DNA from: Streptomyces sp. NBC_00286
GTDB taxonomy: Bacteria > Actinomycetota > Actinomycetes > Streptomycetales > Streptomycetaceae
Direction of reading: 5' to 3'
Length of the DNA stretch: 64,000 bases
Assembly: GCF_036173125.1 (NCBI RefSeq)
Contig: NZ_CP108054.1
Span: 5,795,001-5,859,000 of the forward strand
The position numbers and the translations under genes are program-made. A model generated the notes under the pieces. The model was not told the origin of the DNA. It worked only from the letters and a program-made list of their open reading frames with translations, and did not search any database. Shown piece by piece: positions 28,823 through 37,599 of the stretch. Each line of letters opens with the position of its first letter. The first letter of the stretch is position 1.

Positions 28823-29670
28823 CCCTGGGGGACTTTCCAGGTGTGCGGGCCGACCCGAAGGGCTTTCCAGGTGTGCGGGCCGACGAGCCCGTCCTTGGGC
28901 AGCCCGGCCCGCTTCTGGATGATCTGGACCGCGCGCTGCGTCAGCGGACCGTAGATCCCGTCGATCTTCCCTGGGGAGATGCCCGCCCGACGCAGCAGAC
29001 ACTGCGCCTCGGCCACCTTCGGCCCGGCGAAGCCGTCCGCCAGGAGGGCATCCTGGGTGCGGCTGTTGCCCGCGTACCAGTGGCCGTCGATCCGCTCCAT
29101 CCGGCAGGTGTACGTGGGCTTCGACGGCGACGGCGACGCCGCAGCGGACGGAGCGACGGGAGCCGCCGCTGCTCTGCTCACGCCGTCCGGGGGCCGTACG
29201 ACCACGAGGACCGCCGCGGAGAGGGCCACCATCAGTGTCACCGCGCCCGCCACGAGCGCGACGCGTGGTGAACGTACGCGCCGCCGCGTCTTCTTGGTCC
29301 CGGCCGGCGGGCTCTCCGGCACCTGCACGGCCACGGTTGCTTCCGCTGCCTTCGCTGGTCCCGTCGCAGGGGTCGCTTTGGTTACGGACGTGGCTCCCCG
29401 CCTGCCTCCCCAGGCGTCGGTGGCGATCTCGTGCAGCGCGAGCAGCCGTGTCGGATCGTCGCCGCCGATCCGGGCCATCGCCTCGACGGCCTCTGGGGGC
29501 GGCAGCGTTCTGCCGCCCAGGTACCGTTCCCACGACTTCGCGCTGTACCCCGTTTTCGCGGCCAGTTGCCGCATGGTCAGCCCGCTGTGGTCCTTCAGCC
29601 GGCGCAGGCGCACCGCCAACTGGCGGACGGGCGGATCAAGTTCGGTCGGCAGCTCTTTCCAACGCGGCAT
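28819..29670 (-). CDS. Membrane-anchored HTH protein with peptidoglycan-binding ectodomain
   Basis: A 283-residue protein with the same plan as its downstream partner. The HTH occupies about residues 15-65 (LRRLKDHSGLTMRQLAAKTG; YSAKSWERYLGGRTLPPPEA). A single span near 140-162 (VALVAGAVTLMVALSAAVLVVV) is followed by a Ser/Ala/Pro linker and a PG_binding_1 domain (VAEAQCLLRRAGISPGKIDG; YGPLTQRAVQIIQKRAGL). The C-terminus shows a 30-base tandem duplication giving VGPHTWK twice. The ATG at 29670 has GGGGA upstream; a longer frame to 29766 is less likely. It is translationally coupled to the DUF2690 partner and divergent from a secreted peptidoglycan-binding protein. Confidence 0.87.
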
Positions 29671-29994
29671 GTTTCCCCACTCGCGTGTGCGGACCTCGAC
29701 GTGCGTCCGGGTCGTCTCATCGCGTTCCGGGTCCCGTTCCCCGTCGCATCTTGCATCAGGAACCACGGACCCCTCCCGAGCGCGATTCCCGCACGCGTAC
29801 GGAATCGGTCACCGCTCGTCGGATCCGTCCCGCCGTACCGACCCGGCGGACGACGTCCTCGCAGGTCGGCGCGGGTGACGTCCCGCGATGACGTCACTTC
29901 TGTGGCAGCTGTGGCGACGCCTGCCTCCCGACCCGCAGTCTCGTTGCCGAGCCGGTCGGTGCGGTCGGCTCCGCCCATCGGAAGGGGAAACGAA
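29671..29994. other. Divergent promoter region of the membrane-HTH operon and secreted PG-binding gene
   Basis: A 324-base gap without a gene. Its main visible structure is the inverted repeat at 29875-29897; both promoters must lie here. No confident -35/-10 boxes could be assigned. Confidence 0.5.
29875..29897. promoter_or_regulatory. Inverted repeat GTGACGTC-N7-GACGTCAC, candidate operator
   Basis: Two perfect 8-base arms with a 7-base spacer lie about 98 bases before the secreted PG-binding gene and 205 bases before the membrane-HTH operon. Both arms contain the palindromic core GACGTC. A dimeric regulator, possibly one of the membrane HTH proteins, could bind here. This is inference. 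Confidence 0.45.
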
Positions 29995-30447
29995 ATGCGA
30001 GCCATGACCAGGACGCTCGTCAGTGTCGCCACCGTCGTCGGGATCGCCGCCGGAGGCGTGGCCGCCGCGGGTACCGCCTTCGCGGCACCCGCGCAGGACA
30101 CGGGGACGGTAGCGAGCGCTGAGGCCATCACCGTGCTCGAGGTGAACAACCTCGGCCTGGACGTGCAGCGGGCCAAGAACTGGCAGTGCTGGCTGCGCAA
30201 CGCGGGCTACACCCCCGGCGAGATCGACGGGAAGCTGGGCACCAGTAGCTGGACCGCGGCCCAGCGGTATTTCAACCTCCTGGGCCTTGACGCGGGCGAA
30301 GTCGACGGAAAGGTCGGACCCGACACGATCAGTGCGCTGCAGCGTTACCTGAACTCGGTCGGCGACTACAACCTCGCCGTCGACGGGAAGGCCGGCGAGG
30401 CGACCAGGGCCGCGTTCTGGAACTTCACCGGGACGACCAGCTGCTGA
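29995..30447 (+). CDS. Secreted peptidoglycan-binding protein
   Basis: A 150-residue protein. The signal peptide MRAMTRTLVSVATVVGIAAG then GVAAAGTAFA is followed by a predicted cleavage site AFA-AP. The mature part is two PG_binding_1 repeats: VQRAKNWQCWLRNAGYTPGE/IDGKLGTSSWTAAQRYF and LLGLDAGEVDGKVGPDTISA/LQRYLN, with a third half-repeat LAVDGKAGEATRAAFWNF. Two Cys (in WQCWL and the C-terminal TTSC) may pair. No catalytic domain is present, so it is a pure binding module. The ATG has GGAAGGGG well placed upstream. It is divergent from the two membrane-HTH genes. Confidence 0.88.
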   Translation: MRAMTRTLVSVATVVGIAAGGVAAAGTAFAAPAQDTGTVASAEAITVLEVNNLGLDVQRAKNWQCWLRNAGYTPGEIDGKLGTSSWTAAQRYFNLLGLDAGEVDGKVGPDTISALQRYLNSVGDYNLAVDGKAGEATRAAFWNFTGTTSC

Positions 30448-30464
30448 GCCGGCCTGACGACCGT

Positions 30465-30496
30465 GGCCCGTCCTCCCAGCGGGGAGAGGACGGGCC
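30465..30496. terminator. Bidirectional terminator between PG-binding gene and argS
   Basis: An 11-bp stem GGCCCGTCCTC / GAGGACGGGCC encloses CCAGCGGG-type loop sequence. It lies 17 bases after the plus-strand stop and 23 bases before the argS stop, between convergent genes. Confidence 0.85.
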
Positions 30497-30518
30497 GCGG
30501 CGTGTGCCGTGCGTTGTG

Positions 30519-32303
30519 TCAGAGACGCTCAGGCGTCCGGATGCCCAGCAGCGCCATCCCCTGGTGCAGCGTCCGGGCCGTCACGTCGCACAGGAACAGA
30601 CGGTTCTCGACCTGGGCCGGAGTCTCCGCCTTCAGGACCGGGCACTTGTCGTAGAACGACGTGTACAGGGACGCCAGTTGGTACAAGTACGCCGTCAACT
30701 TGTGCGGCGCGTACTCCGCGGCGGCCTCCGCGAGCGTCTCCGCGAACCGGTCGATGTGCAGGCCCAGGGCCCGCTCGGCGTCGGCCAGTTCGAGCTCCGG
30801 GTGCGCGGCCGGTTCGGTGGAGCCCGCCTTGCGCAGGATCGACTGGATACGGGCGTACGCGTACTGCAGGTACACGCTCGTGTCGCCGTTCAGCGACACC
30901 ATCTGGTCCAGGTCGAACTTGTAGTCGCGGCTCGCGGACGTCGACAGGTCCGCGTACTTCACCGCGCCGATGCCGACCTGCGCACCACGCTCGGCGATCT
31001 CCTCCTCGGACAGCTGACCCTGGGTGTCCTTCTCCCGTACGACGGCCGTGGCGCGGTCGATCGCCTCGTCCAGCAGGTCCACCAGCCGTACGGTCTCGCC
31101 CTCACGGGTCTTGAACGGCTTGCCGTCCTTGCCCAGCACCGTGCCGAACGCCAGCTGTACGGCCTTCGTGTCGCCGTTCAGCCAGCCCGCCCTGCGTGCC
31201 GTCTCGAAGACCATCCTGAAGTGCAGGGACTGGCGGGCGTCGACCACGTACAGCAGGGTGCTCGCCTTCAGGTTGAAGACACGGTCCCTGATCGCGGAGA
31301 GGTCGGTCGCCGCGTAGCCGTAGCCGCCGTCCGACTTCTTCACGATCAGCGGGACCGGGTTGCCGTCCGGGCCCTTGATGTCGTCGAAGAACACACACAG
31401 CGCGCCCTCCGAGCGGACCGCGACGCCCGACTCCTCCAGCAGGCGGCAGGTCTCGTCCAGCATGTCGTTGTAACCCGACTCACCGACGATGTCCGGGTCT
31501 TTGATCTCCATGTCCAGCTTGTCGAAGACCGAGAAGAAGTAGATCTTCGACTCGTCCACGAACTTCTGCCACAGGGCGAGGGTCTCCGGGTCGCCTGCCT
31601 GCAAGTCGACCACCCTGCGGCGGGCCCGCGTCTTGAACTCCTCGTCGGAGTCGAAGAGCGTACGGGACGCCTTGTAGAGGCGGTTCAGGTTCGACATGGC
31701 CTCCTCGCCGGAGACCTCGCTGTCCTTGTGATCGAGCTCGTGCGGGTGCTCGATCAGGTACTGGATGAGCATGCCGAACTGGGTGCCCCAGTCGCCGATG
31801 TGGTGCCTGCGGACGACCGTCTCGCCGACGAACTCCAGGATCTGGACCAGGGCGTCGCCGATGACCGCGGAACGGAGGTGGCCTACGTGCATCTCCTTCG
31901 CCACGTTCGGCTGGGCGTAGTCGATGACCGTGGTGCCGGGGTTTTCGGCGTACGGCACTCCGAGGCGGGCCACCGGGTCCTCCGCGCGCTGCGCCAGGTT
32001 CTCGATGATCGCCTTGTCCGTCATCGTGATGTTCAGGAACCCGGGTCCTGACACCTCGATGCCCTTGATCACATCACCGGTCACGACCCGCTCGACGACG
32101 GCGCTCGCCAGCTCGCGCGGGTTGGCCTTCGTCTTCTTCGCCAGCGCCAGGATTCCGTTGGCCTGGAAGTCGGCTCGGTCGCTCCGGCGCAGCAGGGGGT
32201 CGACGTCGGTGTCTGCGCCGGCCGCCGCCGCGGGGAGGGCGGCGTTCAGCGCGTCCGCCAGGCGCTGGTGGACGTGAGCGGTGAGGGACGTGACCGAGGC
32301 CAT
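30519..32303 (-). CDS. argS: Arginyl-tRNA synthetase
   Basis: A 594-residue class I aminoacyl-tRNA synthetase. The N-terminal Add-1 domain covers residues 1-95. The HIGH-type motif is in [20 protein letters not shown] near 130. The Rossmann core includes [11 protein letters not shown], and the DALR anticodon domain at the C-terminus reads [16 protein letters not shown] and ends [10 protein letters not shown]. No KMSKS consensus is obvious, which is normal for ArgRS. It charges tRNA(Arg). It is divergent from lysS across an 800-base repeat-rich gap; this pairing of argS and class I lysS is familiar in Streptomyces. Confidence 0.97.
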   Translation of the reverse strand: MASVTSLTAHVHQRLADALNAALPAAAAGADTDVDPLLRRSDRADFQANGILALAKKTKANPRELASAVVERVVTGDVIKGIEVSGPGFLNITMTDKAIIENLAQRAEDPVARLGVPYAENPGTTVIDYAQPNVAKEMHVGHLRSAVIGDALVQILEFVGETVVRRHHIGDWGTQFGMLIQYLIEHPHELDHKDSEVSGEEAMSNLNRLYKASRTLFDSDEEFKTRARRRVVDLQAGDPETLALWQKFVDESKIYFFSVFDKLDMEIKDPDIVGESGYNDMLDETCRLLEESGVAVRSEGALCVFFDDIKGPDGNPVPLIVKKSDGGYGYAATDLSAIRDRVFNLKASTLLYVVDARQSLHFRMVFETARRAGWLNGDTKAVQLAFGTVLGKDGKPFKTREGETVRLVDLLDEAIDRATAVVREKDTQGQLSEEEIAERGAQVGIGAVKYADLSTSASRDYKFDLDQMVSLNGDTSVYLQYAYARIQSILRKAGSTEPAAHPELELADAERALGLHIDRFAETLAEAAAEYAPHKLTAYLYQLASLYTSFYDKCPVLKAETPAQVENRLFLCDVTARTLHQGMALLGIRTPERL

Positions 32304-33111
32304 GGGGTGGGTGCCGTTCTCGTCTTGGGTTCGGTGGATGTAGCCAGTATCCCATGGGGGGTAAAGCGGTTTTTCTGGGCGCGGGTGGGTGTGGGCGGGT
32401 TGTTTTCGCCCCCGCCGCCCCTACCCGTCCCATACCAAGGGGCTGCGCCCCTGGACCCCGCTGGGGGCTCCGCCCCCAGGCCCCCTCGGGGCTGCGCCCC
32501 TGACCCCCACGGGGCTGCGCCCCCAGGCCCCCTCGGGGCTGCGCCCCTGACCCCCACGGGGCTGCGCCCCCAGGCCCCCTCGGGGCTGCGCCCCTGACCC
32601 CCACGGGGCTCCGCCCCCCAGGCCCCCTCGGGGCTTCGCCCCTGGACTGCTCGGGGCTCCGCCCCGGACCCCGGCCATGGGCTGCGCCCCTGGACCCGCT
32701 CGGGGCTGCGCCCCCAGGCCCCCTCGGGGCTGCGCCCCTGGACCCGCTCGGGGCTCCGCCCCGGACCCCGTTCGGGGGTCAGCCCCCGAACCCCCGCTCC
32801 TCAAACTCCCCCAGCTACCGCTTGGGGTGCCCCCAGAGGTGCCCCCAAGGGGCTGATTTTTCAGCCCGTCCGGCGTTTGAGGACGAGGCCGTTCAGGCCG
32901 ATGGGGTCCAGGGGCGAAGCCCCTGGTGGGTCCGGGGCGAAGCCCCAGCGGGGTCGAAGGGGCGGAGCCCTTTGGTATGGGACGGGTAAGGGCGGAGGGG
33001 GCGATGAAAAGGCGTTTTCGTGGATGGTGGTGGAGCTGGGAGAATGGGGTGGTCAGCCCGGCGGACAACAGCGCGCTCGGGCGATGGCGGAACCCCTGAG
33101 GAAAGAAGGAC
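32304..33111. repeat. GC-rich repeat cluster between argS and lysS with flanking inverted repeats
   Basis: From about 32441 to 32780 the sequence is built from GGGGCTGCGCCCC or GGGGCTCCGCCCC cores every ~23 bases; a 47-base higher-order unit recurs about three times at 32488-32630. At 32408-32475 and, inverted, at 32915-32998 lie matching arms containing CTACCCGTCCCATACCAA (TTACCCGTCCCATACCAA in the other). Near 32862 is CAGCCCGTCCGGCGTTTGAG, a sequence I know as recurring in Streptomyces genomes. No gene is supported here. The argS and lysS promoters must lie at the edges. Confidence 0.85.
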
Positions 33112-34857
33112 GTGCCGATCGTGGGTCAGAGCACCGAGACCACCGACTGGGTCTCCCGTTACGCGGATGAGGTCATCGAGGAGTCGGAGCGTCGGGCCCC
33201 GGGCAAACCCGTAGTCGTCGCGTCCGGGCTCTCCCCCTCCGGGCCCATCCACCTGGGGAACCTGCGCGAAGTCATGACGCCGCACCTCGTCGCAGACGAG
33301 ATCCGCCGGCGCGGACACGAAGTCCGGCACCTCATCTCCTGGGACGACTACGACCGCTACCGCAAGGTGCCGAACGGCGTCCCCGGCATCGACGCGTCGT
33401 GGGCCGAGCACATCGGCCGCCCGCTCACCTCCGTGCCCGCCCCCAAGGGCTCCCCCCACCCCAACTGGGCCGAGCACTTCAAGTCCGCCATGATCGACGC
33501 CCTGGCCGAGCTCGGCGTCGAGTTCGACGGGATCAGCCAGACCGAGCAGTACGCGAGTGGCGTCTACCGCGAGCAGATCCTGCACGCCATGCGGCACCGC
33601 GCGGACATCGACGCGATCCTCGACCAGTACCGCACCAAGAAGGCCCCACCCAAGAAGCAGCAGGGCCAGAAGCCCGTCGACCAGGCCGAGCTCGAGGCCG
33701 CCGAGGGCTCGGGCGCCGCGGCCGAGGACGACGGGACCGGCTCCGCCGGATACTTCCCGTACAAGCCCTACTGCGGCGGCTGCAACAAGGACCTCACCAC
33801 GGTCACGGCGTACGACGACGACACCACCGAGTTGACGTACACCTGCACCGAGTGCGGCTTCTCGGAGACCGTCCGGCTGAGCGAGTTCAACCGCGGCAAG
33901 CTGGTGTGGAAGGTCGACTGGCCGATGCGCTGGGCCTACGAGGGCGTCGTCTTCGAGCCCTCCGGCGTCGATCACTCGTCCCCCGGCTCCAGCTTCCAGG
34001 TCGGCGGACAGATCGTCGGCAGCATCTTCGGCGGCAAGCAGCCGATCGGCCCCATGTACGCCTTCGTGGGGATCAGCGGCATGGCGAAGATGTCGTCCTC
34101 CCGCGGTGGCGTGCCCACCCCCGGCGACGCCCTGAAGATCATGGAGCCTCAGCTGCTGCGCTGGCTGTACGCCCGCCGCCGCCCCAACCAGTCCTTCAAG
34201 ATCGCCTTCGACCAGGAGATCCAGCGGCTCTACGACGAGTGGGACAAGCTCAACGCCAAGGTCGCCGACGGCTCCGCCCTGCCCGCCGACATCGCCGCCC
34301 ACTCCCGCGCCGTACGGACCGCCGCGGGCGAACTCCCGAAGACCCCGCGGCCCATGCCGTACCGCACACTCGCCTCCGTCGCCGACATCACCGCAGGCCA
34401 CGAGGACCAGGCCCTGCGCATCCTCAGCGACCTCGACCCCACCAACCCGCTCGCCTCACTCGACGAAGTACGGCCGCGATACGACAAGGCCGAGGCCTGG
34501 ATCAACACCCAGGTACCGGCCGAGCAGCGCACCGTCGTCCGTCAGGAACCGGACGTCGAACTGCTGAAGTCCCTCGACGACCAGGCCCGCGAATCCCTCC
34601 GGCTCCTGCTGGACGGACTCGACGCGAACTGGTCCCTCGACGGCCTGACGCACCTCGTGTACGGCGTGCCCAAGGTCCAGGCCGGCTTTGCCCCGGACGC
34701 CACGCCCAAGGAACTGCCGCCGGAGATCAAGGCAGCTCAGCGCTCGTTCTTCGCGCTGCTCTACCACCTCCTCGTCGGCCGCGACACCGGACCTCGACTG
34801 CCCACGCTGCTGCTCGCGGTGGGGGCGGACCGGGTACGGAAGCTGCTTGGCGCGTAA
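33112..34857 (+). CDS. lysS: Lysyl-tRNA synthetase, class I
   Basis: A 581-residue class I LysRS, unlike the common class II enzyme. The HIGH-type motif is SGPIHLGNLREVM near 42 and the KMSKS-type loop is AKMSSSRGG near 327. A zinc-ribbon-like insertion CGGCNKDL...CTECGF lies near 222-250. Residues 180-210 are an acidic/Ala linker. The GTG at 33112 has GAAAGAAGGA upstream. It charges tRNA(Lys) in the cytosol. A dispersed element starts right after the TAA stop, then a strong terminator. Confidence 0.95.
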   Translation: MPIVGQSTETTDWVSRYADEVIEESERRAPGKPVVVASGLSPSGPIHLGNLREVMTPHLVADEIRRRGHEVRHLISWDDYDRYRKVPNGVPGIDASWAEHIGRPLTSVPAPKGSPHPNWAEHFKSAMIDALAELGVEFDGISQTEQYASGVYREQILHAMRHRADIDAILDQYRTKKAPPKKQQGQKPVDQAELEAAEGSGAAAEDDGTGSAGYFPYKPYCGGCNKDLTTVTAYDDDTTELTYTCTECGFSETVRLSEFNRGKLVWKVDWPMRWAYEGVVFEPSGVDHSSPGSSFQVGGQIVGSIFGGKQPIGPMYAFVGISGMAKMSSSRGGVPTPGDALKIMEPQLLRWLYARRRPNQSFKIAFDQEIQRLYDEWDKLNAKVADGSALPADIAAHSRAVRTAAGELPKTPRPMPYRTLASVADITAGHEDQALRILSDLDPTNPLASLDEVRPRYDKAEAWINTQVPAEQRTVVRQEPDVELLKSLDDQARESLRLLLDGLDANWSLDGLTHLVYGVPKVQAGFAPDATPKELPPEIKAAQRSFFALLYHLLVGRDTGPRLPTLLLAVGADRVRKLLGA

Positions 34858-34961
34858 GCGCTCCGCTGGGAGTCCGGTACGTCACCTGCGGGTGCGTCGT
34901 GGCTGGTCGCGCCCGCGCGGCGGAGCCGCAAATTGACACAGCCCCGCGCCCCTTTGGGGCG
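34858..34961 (+). repeat. Dispersed intergenic element abutting the lysS stop codon
   Basis: GCGCTCCGCTGGGAGTCCGG begins immediately after TAA. CTGCGGGTGCGTCGTGGCTG, GGTCGCGCC, CGGCGGAGCCGCAAATTGAC and ACAGCCCCGCGCCCCT follow in order. The last three modules recur inverted at 50608-50685. Confidence 0.85.
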
Positions 34962-34995
34962 CTGGGGGCGCCCGGAGTTCTCCGGGCGCCCCCAG
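34962..34995. terminator. Terminator between lysS and DUF2637 gene
   Basis: Arms CTGGGGGCGCCCGG and CCGGGCGCCCCCAG pair perfectly over 14 bp with loop AGTTCT. It lies between two convergent genes and should act on both. Confidence 0.88.
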
Positions 34996-35015
34996 CCACG
35001 TATGCACGACGGCGG

Positions 35016-36395
35016 TTACGCGATGTGGTCCTCTTCCAGTTCCGCCGTGTGACGGTTCGTGAAGCGGCTGACCATTCGCTTGGCGTCGGGGTCCGGGACG
35101 GGGATGCCGTACGTCGCCTCGACGTTGTCGCTGAACTGGCGTGGGGTGGGGTAGCTGCCGTTGATCGACTGCTTGAAGACCTGGTAGTACGACTCCTCGT
35201 CCGGCTCGGGGCCCTCCGGCGCCCCACCGCCCTCGCCCAACTGCCGTGTCCGGCCGCCCGGCCCCGTCGGGATGCGCCAACTGCCGGTGTCCTCGGGACC
35301 GGGCTCGTACTCCTGAGCCTGATCCTGTTCCTGGCCCTGGTACGGAGCCTGGCCCTGGTTCTGGTACGGAGCCTGGCCCTGTTCCTGGGCCTGGCGCTGT
35401 GCCTCGTACCACTGCTGGTCGTACTGCTCGCCGTCGTACCGCTCCTCGGGCTCGTACGACGGGTCGTAGCCGCCCTCGTAGACCACTTCCTGGTGCGGGG
35501 GCGCGAACCAGGGGCTGCTGTCGGGTTCCTGGGCCTGCTCCTGTTCCTGCTCCCGGGCGTACGCCTCTTGCTGTGGAGCTTGCTCCGGAACGGCGTCGTT
35601 CTCGGGGCCGCGCTGCTCCCTCGCCGGCGCCACGGGCATCCCAGCCCGCTGTGACGGCTCCAGCTCCCGTTCCGGCTGGCGCGGGGCCGGAGGCAGCAGG
35701 ACCGGCTCGATGCCCGCCGCCGCGAGGCCGGACGGGGCCGTCTCCGCGAGCGGCACGCCATAGCGCGCCAAACGCAGCGGCATCAGCGACTCCACCGGAG
35801 CCTTACGGCGCCAGGCGCGGCCGTAACGGGAGCGGAGGCGGGCCCGGTAGACCAGACGCTCCTGCTCCAGCTTGATCACCGCGTCGTACGAACGCAGCTC
35901 CCACAGCTTCATCCGGCGCCAGAGGAGGAAGGTCGGGATGGGGGAGAGCAGCCAGCGCGTGAGGCGTACTCCCTCCATGTGCTTGTCGGCCGTGATGTCC
36001 GCGATCCGGCCGATCGCGTGGCGCGCGGCCTCGACCGAGACGACGAACAGGATCGGGATGACGCCGTGCATACCGACACCCAGCGGATCCGGCCAGGCGG
36101 CGGCGCCGTTGAACGCGATCGTCGCCGCCGTCAGCAGCCACGCCGTCTGACGCAGCAGCGGGAACGGGATGCGGATCCAGGTCAGCAGCAGGTCCAGGGC
36201 CAGCAGGACGCAGATACCCGCGTCGATGCCGATCGGGAACACGTAACTGAAGTTCCCGAAACCCTTCTCCAGGGCGAGTTCGCGCACCGCCGCGTACGAA
36301 CCGGCGAAGCCGATAGCAGCGATGACGACCGCCCCGAAGACGACGACCCCGATGAGGATCCGGTGCGTCCTGGTGAGTTCCATTGGCGCGGCCAC
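35016..36395 (-). CDS. DUF2637 membrane protein
   Basis: A 459-residue protein. Four hydrophobic segments lie in residues 12-125 (LIGVVVFGAVVIAAIGFAGS; IGIDAGICVLLALDLLL; LLTAATIAFNGAAAW; GVIPILFVVSVEAARHAI), the DUF2637 domain, often found beside Spo0A-like or phage/plasmid replication proteins in actinomycetes. A basic helical region follows (LRSRYGRAWRRKAPVES), then a long Glu/Gln/Pro/Tyr-rich disordered stretch (GQAPYQNQGQAPYQGQEQDQ) and a short C-terminal domain (QFSDNVEATYGIPVPDPDAK). GTG 36395 is chosen because GGGAGGGGAG lies six bases upstream. Its function is unknown. Confidence 0.85.
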   Translation of the reverse strand: MAAPMELTRTHRILIGVVVFGAVVIAAIGFAGSYAAVRELALEKGFGNFSYVFPIGIDAGICVLLALDLLLTWIRIPFPLLRQTAWLLTAATIAFNGAAAWPDPLGVGMHGVIPILFVVSVEAARHAIGRIADITADKHMEGVRLTRWLLSPIPTFLLWRRMKLWELRSYDAVIKLEQERLVYRARLRSRYGRAWRRKAPVESLMPLRLARYGVPLAETAPSGLAAAGIEPVLLPPAPRQPERELEPSQRAGMPVAPAREQRGPENDAVPEQAPQQEAYAREQEQEQAQEPDSSPWFAPPHQEVVYEGGYDPSYEPEERYDGEQYDQQWYEAQRQAQEQGQAPYQNQGQAPYQGQEQDQAQEYEPGPEDTGSWRIPTGPGGRTRQLGEGGGAPEGPEPDEESYYQVFKQSINGSYPTPRQFSDNVEATYGIPVPDPDAKRMVSRFTNRHTAELEEDHIA

Positions 36396-36507
36396 CCGTA
36401 CTCCCCTCCCTGTGAGACCTGTTGCGCGGAACAGGGTGGCACATGTGTGCGGTTCGCGGGTGTCCGGAAGGGAGTCGCCTCCGCTTCGGTACGGCTTCGG
36501 TATACGG

Positions 36508-36540
36508 CCGGAGCCCGGCACGCATGGGGCCGGGCTCCGG
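36508..36540 (-). terminator. Terminator after the first DUF3558 lipoprotein gene
   Basis: CCGGAGCCCGGC and GCCGGGCTCCGG form a perfect 12-bp stem around a 9-base loop, about 90 bases beyond the stop codon of the minus-strand lipoprotein gene. Confidence 0.8.
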
Positions 36541-36629
36541 TAAAAGGCGGTGCTGGCTGCGAGTTGGAGCCAGACGGACCATCCCGGGGCCAGCGGACCC
36601 TCCCGGGTCCAGACGAGCTCCCGCCTTCG

Positions 36630-37481
36630 TCAGTTCTCCGTCGCCGGCGGCTTGGTGGCCGGGGACTTGGTTCCCTCGGCCGGGCTCTCGCTCGCGCCCT
36701 TGCTCGGACTCGGGCTCGCGCTGTCGCCGGAACCGGAACCCGCTCCGGCGCCGGACCCGCCGGCCTGATTGGCGGTCACCACCGCCTGCACGGCCTCCTT
36801 CGCCGCCTTCAGCGCCGCCTTCGACAGATCCTCGACGCTCGGGGCCTTGTCACCCGCGAGACCCGCGCCGTTGTAGTCCACCGACACGACGACGTTCTCC
36901 GCCCGTGCCACGACCACCTGCTGCTTGAAGGTGCCTTCCTTCTTCTTCAGGTCGTAACTCACCTGCGTCGCCTCATTGCCCGTACCGGACACCGGCTCCG
37001 ACTTGGCGTTCGTCGCGCCGGTCTCCCGCGCGTCCTGGACCTGGTCGGCGTAGTACGTCGACGCCAGCTTCTCGCCCGTACCCCGCGTCTGGTCCGACTC
37101 GAAGCGCAGCAAGGACACGCTCAACCAGCGGAACTGGGAGCCCTTCACGCCCTTGTCCTCCAGGCTGTCCCAGGAGCAACTGCCGCGCGTCGCCGCGTCG
37201 TCCGACTTGCCCTCCTTGCCGGACTTGGACGCCTCCGGCACCAGCTCGCCCAGAGTCTTCGACGAGAACACCTTGCACGGCTCGGGCAGCTTCGCGTACG
37301 CGGCCTCCTTCACCACCGCCGCCTTCGAGGCGGAGGGAGACGCCTTCGCGCTGGAGTCCTTGTTCGCTGCGTCACCGGAGTCGGAGCCGGAATCCGAGGA
37401 GCAGCCTGCGGCGACGAGCATCACCGGAACAACGGCTGCGCTGACGAGGATGCGGGGGAGTCGCTGTGCGGGTCGGTGCAT
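36630..37481 (-). CDS. DUF3558 lipoprotein A
   Basis: A 283-residue predicted lipoprotein. The signal sequence ends at the lipobox VAAGC (Cys about residue 27), and a Ser/Asp/Lys-rich tether follows. The DUF3558 domain spans about 60-220 with LPEPCKVFSSKTLGELVPEA and RGSCSWDSLED supplying the two paired Cys. The tail is Ser/Pro/Ala rich. ATG 37481 is preferred because GAAGGA lies just upstream; the TTG at 37496 is an alternative. A second DUF3558 gene lies 118 bases upstream on the same strand, so the pair arose by duplication and may be cotranscribed. The function of the family is not established. Confidence 0.86.
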   Translation of the reverse strand: MHRPAQRLPRILVSAAVVPVMLVAAGCSSDSGSDSGDAANKDSSAKASPSASKAAVVKEAAYAKLPEPCKVFSSKTLGELVPEASKSGKEGKSDDAATRGSCSWDSLEDKGVKGSQFRWLSVSLLRFESDQTRGTGEKLASTYYADQVQDARETGATNAKSEPVSGTGNEATQVSYDLKKKEGTFKQQVVVARAENVVVSVDYNGAGLAGDKAPSVEDLSKAALKAAKEAVQAVVTANQAGGSGAGAGSGSGDSASPSPSKGASESPAEGTKSPATKPPATEN

Positions 37482-37599
37482 GGTTCCTTCACTCAAGACG
37501 CGTTTTGTGTGCGTGCGGTCGGGTCCGAGGGGCCACGGTACGCGTTACGAGGCGGATGTGACTTCCATTCCGCCCAGCCTCACAGGCCCCCGGCGACCG

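Noticed and set aside
32441..32800. Repeat protein genes in the argS-lysS gap
   Set aside because: Open frames on both strands (such as GAAPRGPGGAAP) arise from GC-rich repeats and lack start signals and family resemblance.
33399..35654. 751-codon plus-strand open frame across lysS and the DUF2637 gene
   Set aside because: It overlaps two well-supported genes in other frames and reads as Arg/Gly/Ala/Pro-rich nonsense; it crosses a terminator.
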